Position numbers and translations under genes: made by a program
Part shown: positions 1 through 5,449 of the stretch, in pieces
How the letters are laid out: the number at the start of each line of letters is the position of its first letter
How positions within the stretch are numbered: position 1 is the stretch's first letter
From: Chth-196 sp044376515
GTDB lineage: Bacteria; Verrucomicrobiota; Verrucomicrobiia; Chthoniobacterales; Chthoniobacteraceae
DNA length: 7,083 nt
Direction: 5' to 3'
Assembly (NCBI GenBank): GCA_044376515.1
Contig: JBILKV010000224.1
Coordinates: 1-7,083 of the forward strand
Notes under the pieces: model-generated
What the model saw: the letters and a program-made list of their open reading frames with translations, nothing else
What the model was told of the DNA's origin: nothing
Databases searched by the model: none

Positions 1-203
1 GCCTTTTCGACGGGTTCCCTGCCGAGGGCGTCGGCGTCTTCCGCTGCGATCCGGTAGAGCCCACCGGGAGAGGCGTGTACCGTGAAAGTGCCGCCGAGAG
101 ACTGGGTGATTGTCACCGGCGTGCCCTCCGGGAGATGAACCAGTTGGCCGCTCGGAATCTGGGTGGCCTCCACGTTTCGACGCAGCAGGATAAAATCGTC
201 CAT
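1..203 (-). CDS. sufT: Fe-S cluster assembly factor SufT, N-terminal part (cut by window edge)
   Basis: The first 67 codons of a protein run off the left edge; the start is the ATG at 203-201. The translation contains IPSG near residues 16-19, LPEGTPVTITQSLGG at about 24-38 and EDADALG at about 55-61. This is the pattern of the N-terminal extension of long-form SufT proteins, in which an (E/D)G-type hydrophilic segment and 'ITQ(S/A)LGG' precede a DUF59/MIP18 domain. That domain would lie outside the window, so it cannot be confirmed. SufT is known as an auxiliary factor that helps mature Fe-S proteins in the cytoplasm. There is no Shine-Dalgarno sequence before the ATG; the leader just upstream is pyrimidine-rich and holds a small hairpin. 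The gene follows the unknown 125-aa gene at a 127-bp gap, so it may be its own transcription unit. Identification rests on motif memory. Confidence 0.72.
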   Translation of the reverse strand, partial: MDDFILLRRNVEATQIPSGQLVHLPEGTPVTITQSLGGTFTVHASPGGLYRIAAEDADALGREPVEK

Positions 204-221
204 AGAGTGGGGAGGCTACCG

Positions 222-240
222 TCCTGAGAAGCGCTCAGAA
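222..240 (-). repeat. Small inverted repeat in the sufT leader
   Basis: Read as minus-strand RNA, UUCUGAG pairs with CUCAGGA across a 5-nt loop. That gives seven pairs, one of them U-G. It lies about 19 nt before the SufT start codon. No U-tract follows, so it is not a typical terminator of the preceding gene. It could be a leader structure or chance. The rest of the 204-330 gap shows nothing I can name. Confidence 0.3.
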
Positions 241-330
241 AGCGGGAAGTAACAGGGCACACGCGAACGCGCCGGACAAGCAAGCTCCAAAGCCCCTAAC
301 CACCCCGCAAAGACCACTCCCCCGCCGCCT

Positions 331-708
331 TCAATCCTCATCACGGGTGACCCGCCAACGGGTCTCGGGGTAGAGGTTGATCTCATCGGAATCGATGTCG
401 AACCCGCAGGATTCGAGCAGGAAAGCCACGCCTTCCTTGGAATGCATCGTCTCCCGCAGGCTCCGGGCGAAGAGCTCAATGTATTCCTTGTAACTGTCGA
501 GGGCGAGGGCGCCGTCGGACACAAATTTCGCCAACTCCGCATCGTGGCTGTCAATCAACTCCATCAGCGCCTTGCGCAGGCGCAACCGCATGACCGGATC
601 CACCACCAGGCGGAAAGGGTTGGCGGAGGGATCCGTCGGCACGGGATCCCGGGAAATTTCAAAGGGCAGCGTGGCAAGGTTGTAGGTGGAAAGTGCGTCG
701 TCTTCCAT
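331..708 (-). CDS. Conserved-looking hypothetical protein, 125 aa
   Basis: I do not recognise the family. The frame is open from ATG 708 to TGA 331-333, and codons mostly end in G or C, as in the neighbouring real genes. It is the one gene here with a readable ribosome binding site: AGGAA sits six bases before the ATG. The protein is acidic and soluble, without signal peptide or membrane segment. Two probable helical stretches stand out: residues about 38-62 (RLRLRKALMELIDSHDAELA) and about 70-103 (ending in KEGVAFLLESCGF). An acidic turn DIDSDEINLYPETRW follows near 104-118. There is one cysteine, C101, so it is not an obvious metal or Fe-S protein. It sits between the oxidoreductase gene (106 bp upstream) and sufT (127 bp downstream), with two hairpins in its leader. 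Overlapping plus-strand frames in this stretch have no coding character. Confidence 0.75.
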   Translation of the reverse strand: MEDDALSTYNLATLPFEISRDPVPTDPSANPFRLVVDPVMRLRLRKALMELIDSHDAELAKFVSDGALALDSYKEYIELFARSLRETMHSKEGVAFLLESCGFDIDSDEINLYPETRWRVTRDED

Positions 709-743
709 GGGTGGTTCCTGCGTCTTACCTTAGCCCGACTTTG

Positions 744-762
744 CGCTCCTGCAAGCGGAGCG
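744..762 (-). repeat. GC-rich hairpin in the leader of the 125-aa gene
   Basis: Perfect 6-bp inverted repeat: CGCTCC at 744-749 and GGAGCG at 757-762, with a 7-nt loop. It lies 36 bp before the start of the 125-aa gene. No run of T follows on the minus strand, so it is not a standard intrinsic terminator. It lies four bases from a stronger hairpin at 766-800. Confidence 0.4.
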
Positions 763-765
763 GCA

Positions 766-800
766 CCCCCACCAGCGTTAGAATTAGACACTGGCGGGGG
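766..800 (-). repeat. Strong 10-bp hairpin after the oxidoreductase gene
   Basis: As minus-strand RNA, CCCCCGCCAG (800-791) pairs with CUGGUGGGGG (775-766). That is ten consecutive pairs including one G-U, around a 15-nt loop. It begins 14 nt after the oxidoreductase stop codon. A T5 run (805-801) lies before the stem, on the wrong side for an intrinsic terminator in this direction. It could protect the 3' end of the oxidoreductase mRNA, end transcription in a non-canonical way, or belong to the leader of the next gene. Confidence 0.5.
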
Positions 801-814
801 AAAAATTCGCGGGA

Positions 815-1939
815 CTACAGGGTGAAAGCCGGCAACTTGACGATTGCCCCCCCCTTGAGCGCCGACTGATGTGCGCAGAGTCCCACGCACGTCCAGTTAG
901 CCGACTGTCTTGCATTCGGAAAAGGATCGCGGTCCTCAACCAGCGCGCTCACAAACTCGTGCACCAGATGAGGATGGGATCCCCCGTGGCCCGCGCCCTG
1001 AGTGAAGGAGAGGTGCTTTTTCTTCCCCTTGCCGTACACCCCGCCCGTGGTGAACGGGCGAATCGCCCGCGGAAGCCGTTTGGCGTAGTCGGGCGCCTTG
1101 ACCAGTTTGGGGATTTTCGGTTCGGGATGCTTGGCCCGGTGCAAGACCAGCGGCTCGTGCTCGATCAAAGGCCACTCTACCGAAGCCTTGTCTCCATACA
1201 CATCGATGCTCTCCCGGTACTGCCGCGCCGTGTCGAAAAGGCTCCGGATGATCCGCGCGGAGACATCCGAGTCGTGAAACTTGATGTGCGCCGTTTCCAC
1301 CGCAAAGGGCGAGCCGTAGTGCTTTTGCAACTCCTTGCGGATGGTCCCGGAGCCAAAACAGCTGACGTACTCGGCAGGTTTGCCCGCCAGACCGCTCACC
1401 GGTCCCACACAATGGGTCGCGTACCACATCGGGGGCAGCCCCGGCCAGTAGTTCGGCCACCCGTCCATGTCCTGCTGATGGCTTGCCTGCAGAAACTGCA
1501 ACCTGCCCAGCTGCCCCTTGTCGAGAAGCTCCCTCATGAAGAGGTACTCGCGGGCGTAAACCACCGTCTCGGCCATCGTGTACTTCAGCCCCGTTTTGCG
1601 GACCAGTTCGACGATCTGCTTGCACTCCTCTATGCTCGTGGCCATTGGCACGGTGCAGCTGACGTGTTTGCCCGCCTTGAGCGCGGCGATGCTCATCCAA
1701 CCGTGGTCGGGAATGGGTGAATTGATGTGAACGGCGTCCACGTTCGGGTCCTTGAGGACGTCGTTGAAATCCGTATAACGCACATTCACCCCGAAGGCGT
1801 CGCCCACGGCGTTCAGCTTCTCTGGATTGCGCTGGCAGATGGCGTACATGTGGGCGTTGGGATGGAGTTGGTAGATCGGAATGAATTCCGCTCCAAAACC
1901 GAGGCCGATGATTGCCACGTTGACTTTCTTTTTTGACAT
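815..1939 (-). CDS. Gfo/Idh/MocA family oxidoreductase
   Basis: Complete 374-aa cytoplasmic protein with no Sec or Tat signal. The N-terminal Rossmann fold begins KVNVAIIGLGFGAEF (residues 5-19), whose GLGFGA is the nucleotide-binding turn expected for NAD(P). The family motifs continue with D(P)NVDAVHI at about 64-72, SPIPDHG at 74-80 and ALKAGKHV at 86-93. The usual EKP triad is replaced: C95-T96-V97-P98, so the conserved lysine is a valine. The second domain has H176 in ATHCVGP, at the place of the usual catalytic histidine. The C-terminus carries GGSHPHLVHEFVSAL (319-333), typical of the family. Members oxidise or reduce sugars, inositols and related polyols, but the substrate cannot be told here. 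The start follows from the compact N-terminus; no Shine-Dalgarno is present, and the bases before ATG are pyrimidine-rich. A hairpin lies 15 nt upstream. The gap to the preceding propeller gene (127 bp) allows separate transcription. Confidence 0.93.
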   Translation of the reverse strand: MSKKKVNVAIIGLGFGAEFIPIYQLHPNAHMYAICQRNPEKLNAVGDAFGVNVRYTDFNDVLKDPNVDAVHINSPIPDHGWMSIAALKAGKHVSCTVPMATSIEECKQIVELVRKTGLKYTMAETVVYAREYLFMRELLDKGQLGRLQFLQASHQQDMDGWPNYWPGLPPMWYATHCVGPVSGLAGKPAEYVSCFGSGTIRKELQKHYGSPFAVETAHIKFHDSDVSARIIRSLFDTARQYRESIDVYGDKASVEWPLIEHEPLVLHRAKHPEPKIPKLVKAPDYAKRLPRAIRPFTTGGVYGKGKKKHLSFTQGAGHGGSHPHLVHEFVSALVEDRDPFPNARQSANWTCVGLCAHQSALKGGAIVKLPAFTL

Positions 1940-1953
1940 AAACAGGAGGGTAG

Positions 1954-1982
1954 GCTCGGGAACAACCGTTCAGTGACCGAGC
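1954..1982 (-). promoter_or_regulatory. Bulged inverted repeat in the oxidoreductase leader
   Basis: Outer arms GCTCGG (1954-1959) and CCGAGC (1977-1982) enclose inner arms GAAC (1960-1963) and GTTC (1968-1971) around a 4-nt loop. Outer and inner stems stack directly on one side, and a 5-nt bulge lies on the other, giving ten pairs in 29 nt. It ends 15 nt before the oxidoreductase start codon. That placement fits a leader structure affecting translation, or an operator. The function is inference. Confidence 0.35.
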
Positions 1983-2048
1983 GTGCCCGAAAACACCCCC
2001 CGCCGCTCTGACAAGTTTTGTGAACGATCGGAACCGGAACAACGCCGG

Positions 2049-2070
2049 CGAACCGCTACCGAACCGCTAC
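2049..2070. repeat. 11-bp tandem duplication over a stop codon
   Basis: CGAACCGCTAC occurs twice head to tail with no mismatch (2049-2059 and 2060-2070). The copy at 2060-2070 contains the TAG stop (2067-2069) of the second propeller gene; the other copy lies just beyond it. A shorter CGGAAC doublet follows at 2029-2040. The short unit suggests replication slippage. No terminator hairpin is visible in the 1940-2066 gap. Confidence 0.7.
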
Positions 2071-3314
2071 TCGAGACAGGCCGCCTCCTTGGTGCTGCGC
2101 ACAAAAAGGCGTCCGCCCGAAATGGTGGGTGTCGTCCAGCACTTCCCGTCCAACACCTTCTGCCGGCTCAGTTCCTTGTAGGCGGCCGGTTCCGCGGCAA
2201 ACCGCACGATCTCACCGGCATCCGAAAGGGCCACCACTTCGTTGCCCATCAGTACGACGTGGCCGGGGCCGAATCCTTCCTTGGTCCATTTCACATCACC
2301 CGTGGCGATGTCCACGCACTTAACCGGTCCCTTCCCATACTCCTTGAACTGGAACATCCCGTAGAGGTAGCCGTCCTTGACCACCGGCGTGCTCCAATGA
2401 TTGGCAAGGGGTTGGTTGCCGGGCATGCGATAGATTTCGGTCGCAGTGAAACCCGCACCCGTCTTGGCGATGCGGACCGCCCCGGCGCCCACCCCGTATC
2501 CAGCCGAGCAGTAGACAATGTCACCACTCACCACCGGCGAAGCAGCCGTTGAGACCTTGAAGGGGAAGCTGTAACGCCAGAGCTCTTTGCCCGACTTCGG
2601 CTCAACGGAAAGCAGCCCCGACTGGAGGAAGAAAATCACCTGCCGCTGTCCCTGAATGGTCGCAGCCACGGGGGTCGCGTGCGTGATCTTCTCATCAAAG
2701 GCATTCCACACGATCTTGCCGGTGGCGGGATCCACCGCCATCAAGGACTTCCCGGGCCCGCCCCCGCCAACGTAAATCAAACCGCCTTCGATGAGCGGCG
2801 ACGCCGCGTTCTGCCAGCGGATGTTCTGCCCTTCGTGCTCGGCCTTGATGTCCACCGTCCAGACGGGGTTTCCGCTGGCGACATCGAATGCCCGGAGCGC
2901 GAGGTTGGACGAGAGCACGTAGACCCGGCTTCCCAAAACAACCGGAGTGGAACGGGGTCCGTCCCCGCCCTTGTTGTCGGGGGTTCCGTCATCCCCGCCG
3001 CCGTCAAACTTCACCACGCTCAATGCCGCCGCCCAAAGCTCCTTCCCGCTGACTGCGTCCTGCACCGTGAGGAATTCCTGCGGAGCGCCGTCCTTTTCCC
3101 GGAGCGCCAGGGTGAACACCCTGCCCGCCGCCACCGTGTAGGAACTGAATCCGCCGCCGCTCGGAGTCTTCCAAACCGGCTTCAGCCCGGCCTGCTTCCA
3201 TTTCAGGATTTCCCCGGAAACACCGTCTCCGGCGGCACCGCGGTACTGCGGCCAGTCAACGGCGTGGAGGGCAAGCGGGCTTGCGAGAACAAGGGTGAGG
3301 AGGCTCTTTTTCAT
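2067..3314 (-). CDS. Secreted PQQ-like beta-propeller repeat protein (second of two)
   Basis: 415 aa from the ATG at 3314-3312. This start is chosen over an in-frame ATG 26 codons upstream because it gives a clean Sec signal peptide, MKKSLLTLVLASPLALHA, with likely cleavage after A18. The mature end is VDWPQYRG. Propeller blades are marked by repeats of (S/T)G-x-x-x-W: 89-94, 147-152, 198-203, 241-246 and 338-343. GDGPRSTP at 117-124, after a Gly/Asp-rich loop (104-116), is typical of these bacterial PQQ-like proteins. The chain ends in a final strand GGRLFVRSTKEAACLE. BamB and PQQ-dependent dehydrogenases share this fold. There is no vicinal Cys-Cys pair and no cytochrome CxxCH, so PQQ-dependent catalysis is not supported. 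A periplasmic or surface binding or scaffold role is inferred. It lies 62 bp after the LamG-like gene and is probably co-transcribed. There is no Shine-Dalgarno sequence. Confidence 0.9.
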   Translation of the reverse strand: MKKSLLTLVLASPLALHAVDWPQYRGAAGDGVSGEILKWKQAGLKPVWKTPSGGGFSSYTVAAGRVFTLALREKDGAPQEFLTVQDAVSGKELWAAALSVVKFDGGGDDGTPDNKGGDGPRSTPVVLGSRVYVLSSNLALRAFDVASGNPVWTVDIKAEHEGQNIRWQNAASPLIEGGLIYVGGGGPGKSLMAVDPATGKIVWNAFDEKITHATPVAATIQGQRQVIFFLQSGLLSVEPKSGKELWRYSFPFKVSTAASPVVSGDIVYCSAGYGVGAGAVRIAKTGAGFTATEIYRMPGNQPLANHWSTPVVKDGYLYGMFQFKEYGKGPVKCVDIATGDVKWTKEGFGPGHVVLMGNEVVALSDAGEIVRFAAEPAAYKELSRQKVLDGKCWTTPTISGGRLFVRSTKEAACLE

Positions 3315-3346
3315 CGGTCGGGGTGTTAATTGTGTTTCAGTGTCCA

Positions 3347-3366
3347 AAGAACGAAAACTAAGAACG
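3347..3366. repeat. Direct 7-bp repeat upstream of the second propeller gene
   Basis: On the minus strand CGTTCTT occurs at 3366-3360 and again at 3353-3347, with a 6-bp spacer. It lies 33-52 bp before the ATG at 3314. The 7-6-7 spacing and half-site resemble the CTTTCTT arms of the inverted repeat upstream of the response regulator, with one base different. It could be a protein binding site or chance in an A/T-rich patch. Confidence 0.25.
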
Positions 3367-3376
3367 GAGGTCTGCG

Positions 3377-4006
3377 CTACTGCACGCTCCATTTGAGGTC
3401 ATCAAACCGGATGGGAGTTCCCGAGTACGGACTTCCCCAGATCGCGGCGCGGCCGGCGGCCAAATCGCCCTGCACCTCCCAACGGACCTGCGGCGCAGTT
3501 GGAGCGCTCCCCTCCGACCAGGCGCGCCCTTCGATCACCCATCCGGCACCATCCTTGCGGAGGCTCAGTTTGAGCGTGGTCCAACTCCCGGACTGCCATG
3601 CAAACGCCACGCCGGCGAGCGGTTCATCGCCCTTGTAGATTTCGAGCAACCCCTTGCCGGGACTGACTTGGAGCCGGTACCCGCCCGCTCCGCGGAGGCT
3701 GAGGCCGAAAGTTGGAAACTTCCTTCCCGTTTTGGTTCCATGGAAGCGGCCCTCCAAACTGCAGGGCTCCGCGCTGGCCGGCCCAAACAGCGCACCGAAG
3801 GTATCCAGCGGCGAACCGGGCAGTTCCAGAAAGTGGGCGCCTCCGTCCACGGCGACGGCAAATTCTCCTGCCAGCGCCAAAAATTCTTTGGGCATGGGGC
3901 CCGCTGGCAGCGCCTCAAAATTTTGTTCGAAAAGGACGGTGTCGGCCGCATGCAGGCCGCAAAGCATCGAGGCTAGGAGTGTGGAGGTCAGGACGAATCG
4001 TTTCAT
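3377..4006 (-). CDS. Secreted LamG/DUF1080-like beta-sandwich protein
   Basis: 209 aa from the ATG at 4006-4004. This ATG overlaps the TGA of the preceding propeller gene (4005-4003) as ATGA, the usual sign of translational coupling. An ATG four codons upstream is also in frame but gives a less tidy signal peptide. The N-terminus MKRFVLTSTLLASMLCGLHA is a Sec signal with cleavage near A20; the lipobox is not convincing. The mature part is strand-rich: FEQNFE at 26-31, GRFHGTKTGRKFPTFGLSLR at about 86-105, WTTLKLSLRKDGAGWVIEG at 142-160, and the closing IRFDDLKW at 199-206. This pattern fits concanavalin-like jelly rolls (LamG, DUF1080 or GH16-like) found with secreted sugar-acting proteins. 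No glycosidase catalytic pair can be assigned, so a binding role is more likely than hydrolysis. Fold assignment is by style and is moderate only. Confidence 0.8.
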   Translation of the reverse strand: MKRFVLTSTLLASMLCGLHAADTVLFEQNFEALPAGPMPKEFLALAGEFAVAVDGGAHFLELPGSPLDTFGALFGPASAEPCSLEGRFHGTKTGRKFPTFGLSLRGAGGYRLQVSPGKGLLEIYKGDEPLAGVAFAWQSGSWTTLKLSLRKDGAGWVIEGRAWSEGSAPTAPQVRWEVQGDLAAGRAAIWGSPYSGTPIRFDDLKWSVQ

Positions 4007-5325
4007 TTTCCAATGCAAATAAGCTCTTCAGCGGTGCGCAAAAAAATGTCCCCGGCCGAAAGGACCACGGAGGAGCGCGTGGGTGAACCACCGCCCATCT
4101 CCGCCGTGTGGACCAACTCGCCGGTAGCGGCGTTCACCACAACCACCGTGCCCCGTTCGCTGATGCAGTAAACCCGGCCGTCGGCTGCCGTGGGGGAGGC
4201 CTTGAAATTTTCGCGCACGCCCAGCGACACCTGCCATTGTTTCGCCCCGGTCTCGGGCTCCAAAGCGGTGAGCATTTGTTTGTCGCCGTCGAGCACGTGC
4301 AACACGTTGCCGTAAAGCACTGGGGTGCAGACGTCCGGCGGAAACTCGTCAAACTTCCAAAGGGTGCGGGATTCGGTGACGTCGCCGTTCCCGCCACTCC
4401 GCACCCCGATGACCGGCACCCGTTTGGGACCCGAGGCGATGGCCACGTCCTTGTAAACGACTGGAGAAGGAACGATCCGCATCCACTCGCCCTTTTTCGG
4501 GTTGAAGCCGCCGGCGCGCCACAGTTCCGCTCCCGTCTCTAGGGCATGCCCGGTGAGGAAATCGCCTCCGATGATCACGAGTTCCCTGCGTCCGTTGAAG
4601 ACCAGCGGCATCGGGGTTGCATAACTTTCCTGAGATTCCTTTCCGGCATCCGTGGGCCGGATCACACGCCAGACGGTTTTTCCGGTGAGGGCGTCGATGG
4701 ACAGGAGAAAGGACTCCCGTTCCGCCTTGCCGTCGAGCGCATGGGTGTAGTCCTGCGGCACCGGATCGCGCTGGAGGACCTGCAGATAGAGGCGTCCCTC
4801 AAAGAGCAGCGGGCTGGATCCATAAAGCCACATGAGCGAAAACCGACCAAACTCAGCACTCAAATTACGCTGCCAGAGGATGTTGCCATCGAAGTCAAGC
4901 GCCACAAAATCCCCCGTGCCGTAAAGGATGTAAACGTGCTTCCCGTCCGTCACAGGGGACGGAGAGGCCATGTTCGGGGAGGTCTTGCCCTTGGTGGTGT
5001 CGCCCGTGGAGAGCACCTTTTGCCAGAGTACTTTGCCGTCCCTACGGTTGATGCAGAGCAGCAACAAGTCCTTGTCGGCGTTCGGAGAGGAAACAAAAAT
5101 CCGGTCTCCGGCAACCACAGGGGTCGCACCGCTGAAACCCGGGAGGGGTGTTTTCCATCGGACGCCCTCGGTGGCGCTCCAGGTTTTCGCGAAGCCCTTG
5201 TCCGGCGAGGATCCCGAGAGATCAGGACCGCGCCACTGGGGCCAGTCGGCCGCGCCGGCCGTCGGGAGGAAGACATGCAGGCCACAAACGAGGGCCAATC
5301 CAAACAGGGGGGATAAGGAGCGCAT
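4003..5325 (-). CDS. Secreted PQQ-like beta-propeller repeat protein (first of two)
   Basis: 440 aa. The signal peptide MRSLSPLFGLALVCGLHVFL continues to PTAGA, with cleavage after A25; the mature chain starts ADWPQWRGP. Blade motifs of the form (D/T)G-x-x-x-W are at 96-101, 146-151, 214-219, 264-269 and 359-364, plus a degenerate TGELVH at 401-406. The alternating structural SP/TP turns (SPSPV, SSPLL, ATPMP, PSPVV, CTPVL, ASPTA) also match a seven- or eight-bladed propeller. The final strand is GDIFLRTAEELICIGK. It is related in plan to the downstream propeller (DWPQYRG start, similar last strand), so the two look like divergent paralogues. No CxxCH or adjacent cysteines are present, so quinoprotein dehydrogenase activity is not supported; a BamB-like or binding role is possible. 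It heads the three-gene secreted block, and its stop overlaps the next start. There is no Shine-Dalgarno before ATG 5325. Confidence 0.92.
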   Translation of the reverse strand: MRSLSPLFGLALVCGLHVFLPTAGAADWPQWRGPDLSGSSPDKGFAKTWSATEGVRWKTPLPGFSGATPVVAGDRIFVSSPNADKDLLLLCINRRDGKVLWQKVLSTGDTTKGKTSPNMASPSPVTDGKHVYILYGTGDFVALDFDGNILWQRNLSAEFGRFSLMWLYGSSPLLFEGRLYLQVLQRDPVPQDYTHALDGKAERESFLLSIDALTGKTVWRVIRPTDAGKESQESYATPMPLVFNGRRELVIIGGDFLTGHALETGAELWRAGGFNPKKGEWMRIVPSPVVYKDVAIASGPKRVPVIGVRSGGNGDVTESRTLWKFDEFPPDVCTPVLYGNVLHVLDGDKQMLTALEPETGAKQWQVSLGVRENFKASPTAADGRVYCISERGTVVVVNAATGELVHTAEMGGGSPTRSSVVLSAGDIFLRTAEELICIGK

Positions 5326-5407
5326 TGTTGAGGAAAACCAAAACGGACTATCTTCGCCCCCTCGGTTTCTTGGAAGCCGAAACAGCCATTCTCAGGCGCG
5401 GTCATTC

Positions 5408-5443
5408 CAGTTGCGTGTGCAGTTGCGTGTGCGGGCGCAACCG
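5408..5443 (-). repeat. 12-bp tandem duplication forming alternative hairpins after the regulator gene
   Basis: CAGTTGCGTGTG occurs twice without mismatch (5408-5419 and 5420-5431). As minus-strand RNA, CGGUUGCG (5443-5436), six nt after the regulator stop codon, can pair with CGCAACUG of either copy: 5427-5420 (8-nt loop) or 5415-5408 (20-nt loop). Each gives eight pairs with one G-U. No U-tract follows. The element sits in the 124-bp gap before the secreted block and may be a 3' end structure or a leader switch. Confidence 0.55.
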
Positions 5444-5449
5444 GTCGAG

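Noticed and set aside
750..765. TGCCGCT-N4-TTGCA on the minus strand, resembling a sigma-54 promoter before the 125-aa gene
   Set aside because: The -12 part is perfect, but the nearly invariant GG of the -24 part is GC, and the site lies inside a hairpin. A nearby GG-N10-GC match is in G-rich sequence and scores poorly otherwise.
442..825. Plus-strand reading frame over the 125-aa gene
   Set aside because: Arg/Gly/His-rich translation typical of the opposite strand of a GC-rich gene; no ribosome site or family features.
1983..2005. GG-N10-GC and GGGCACG upstream of the oxidoreductase
   Set aside because: The GGGCACG has no -12 element at the right distance, and the GG-N10-GC match comes from a run of six G with little other similarity.
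869..2042. Long frames on both strands overlapping the oxidoreductase (869-1720 plus, 936-2042 minus)
   Set aside because: Low-complexity Arg/Pro/Gly-rich products in shadow frames, while the oxidoreductase frame carries clear family motifs.
3315..3392. Upstream ATG at 3392 as the start of the second propeller gene
   Set aside because: It would put 26 polar residues before an otherwise ideal signal peptide and overlap the preceding gene's end.
2067..5325. Propellers as PQQ-dependent alcohol or glucose dehydrogenases
   Set aside because: No adjacent cysteines, no cytochrome c motif and no recognisable PQQ/calcium site; lengths of 415-440 aa are short for these enzymes.
5347..5375. TTCCAA-N17-GATAGT as a sigma-70-like promoter for the first propeller gene
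   Set aside because: Only 3/6 and 4/6 matches to consensus; such scores are common by chance, and this phylum's promoters are poorly known.
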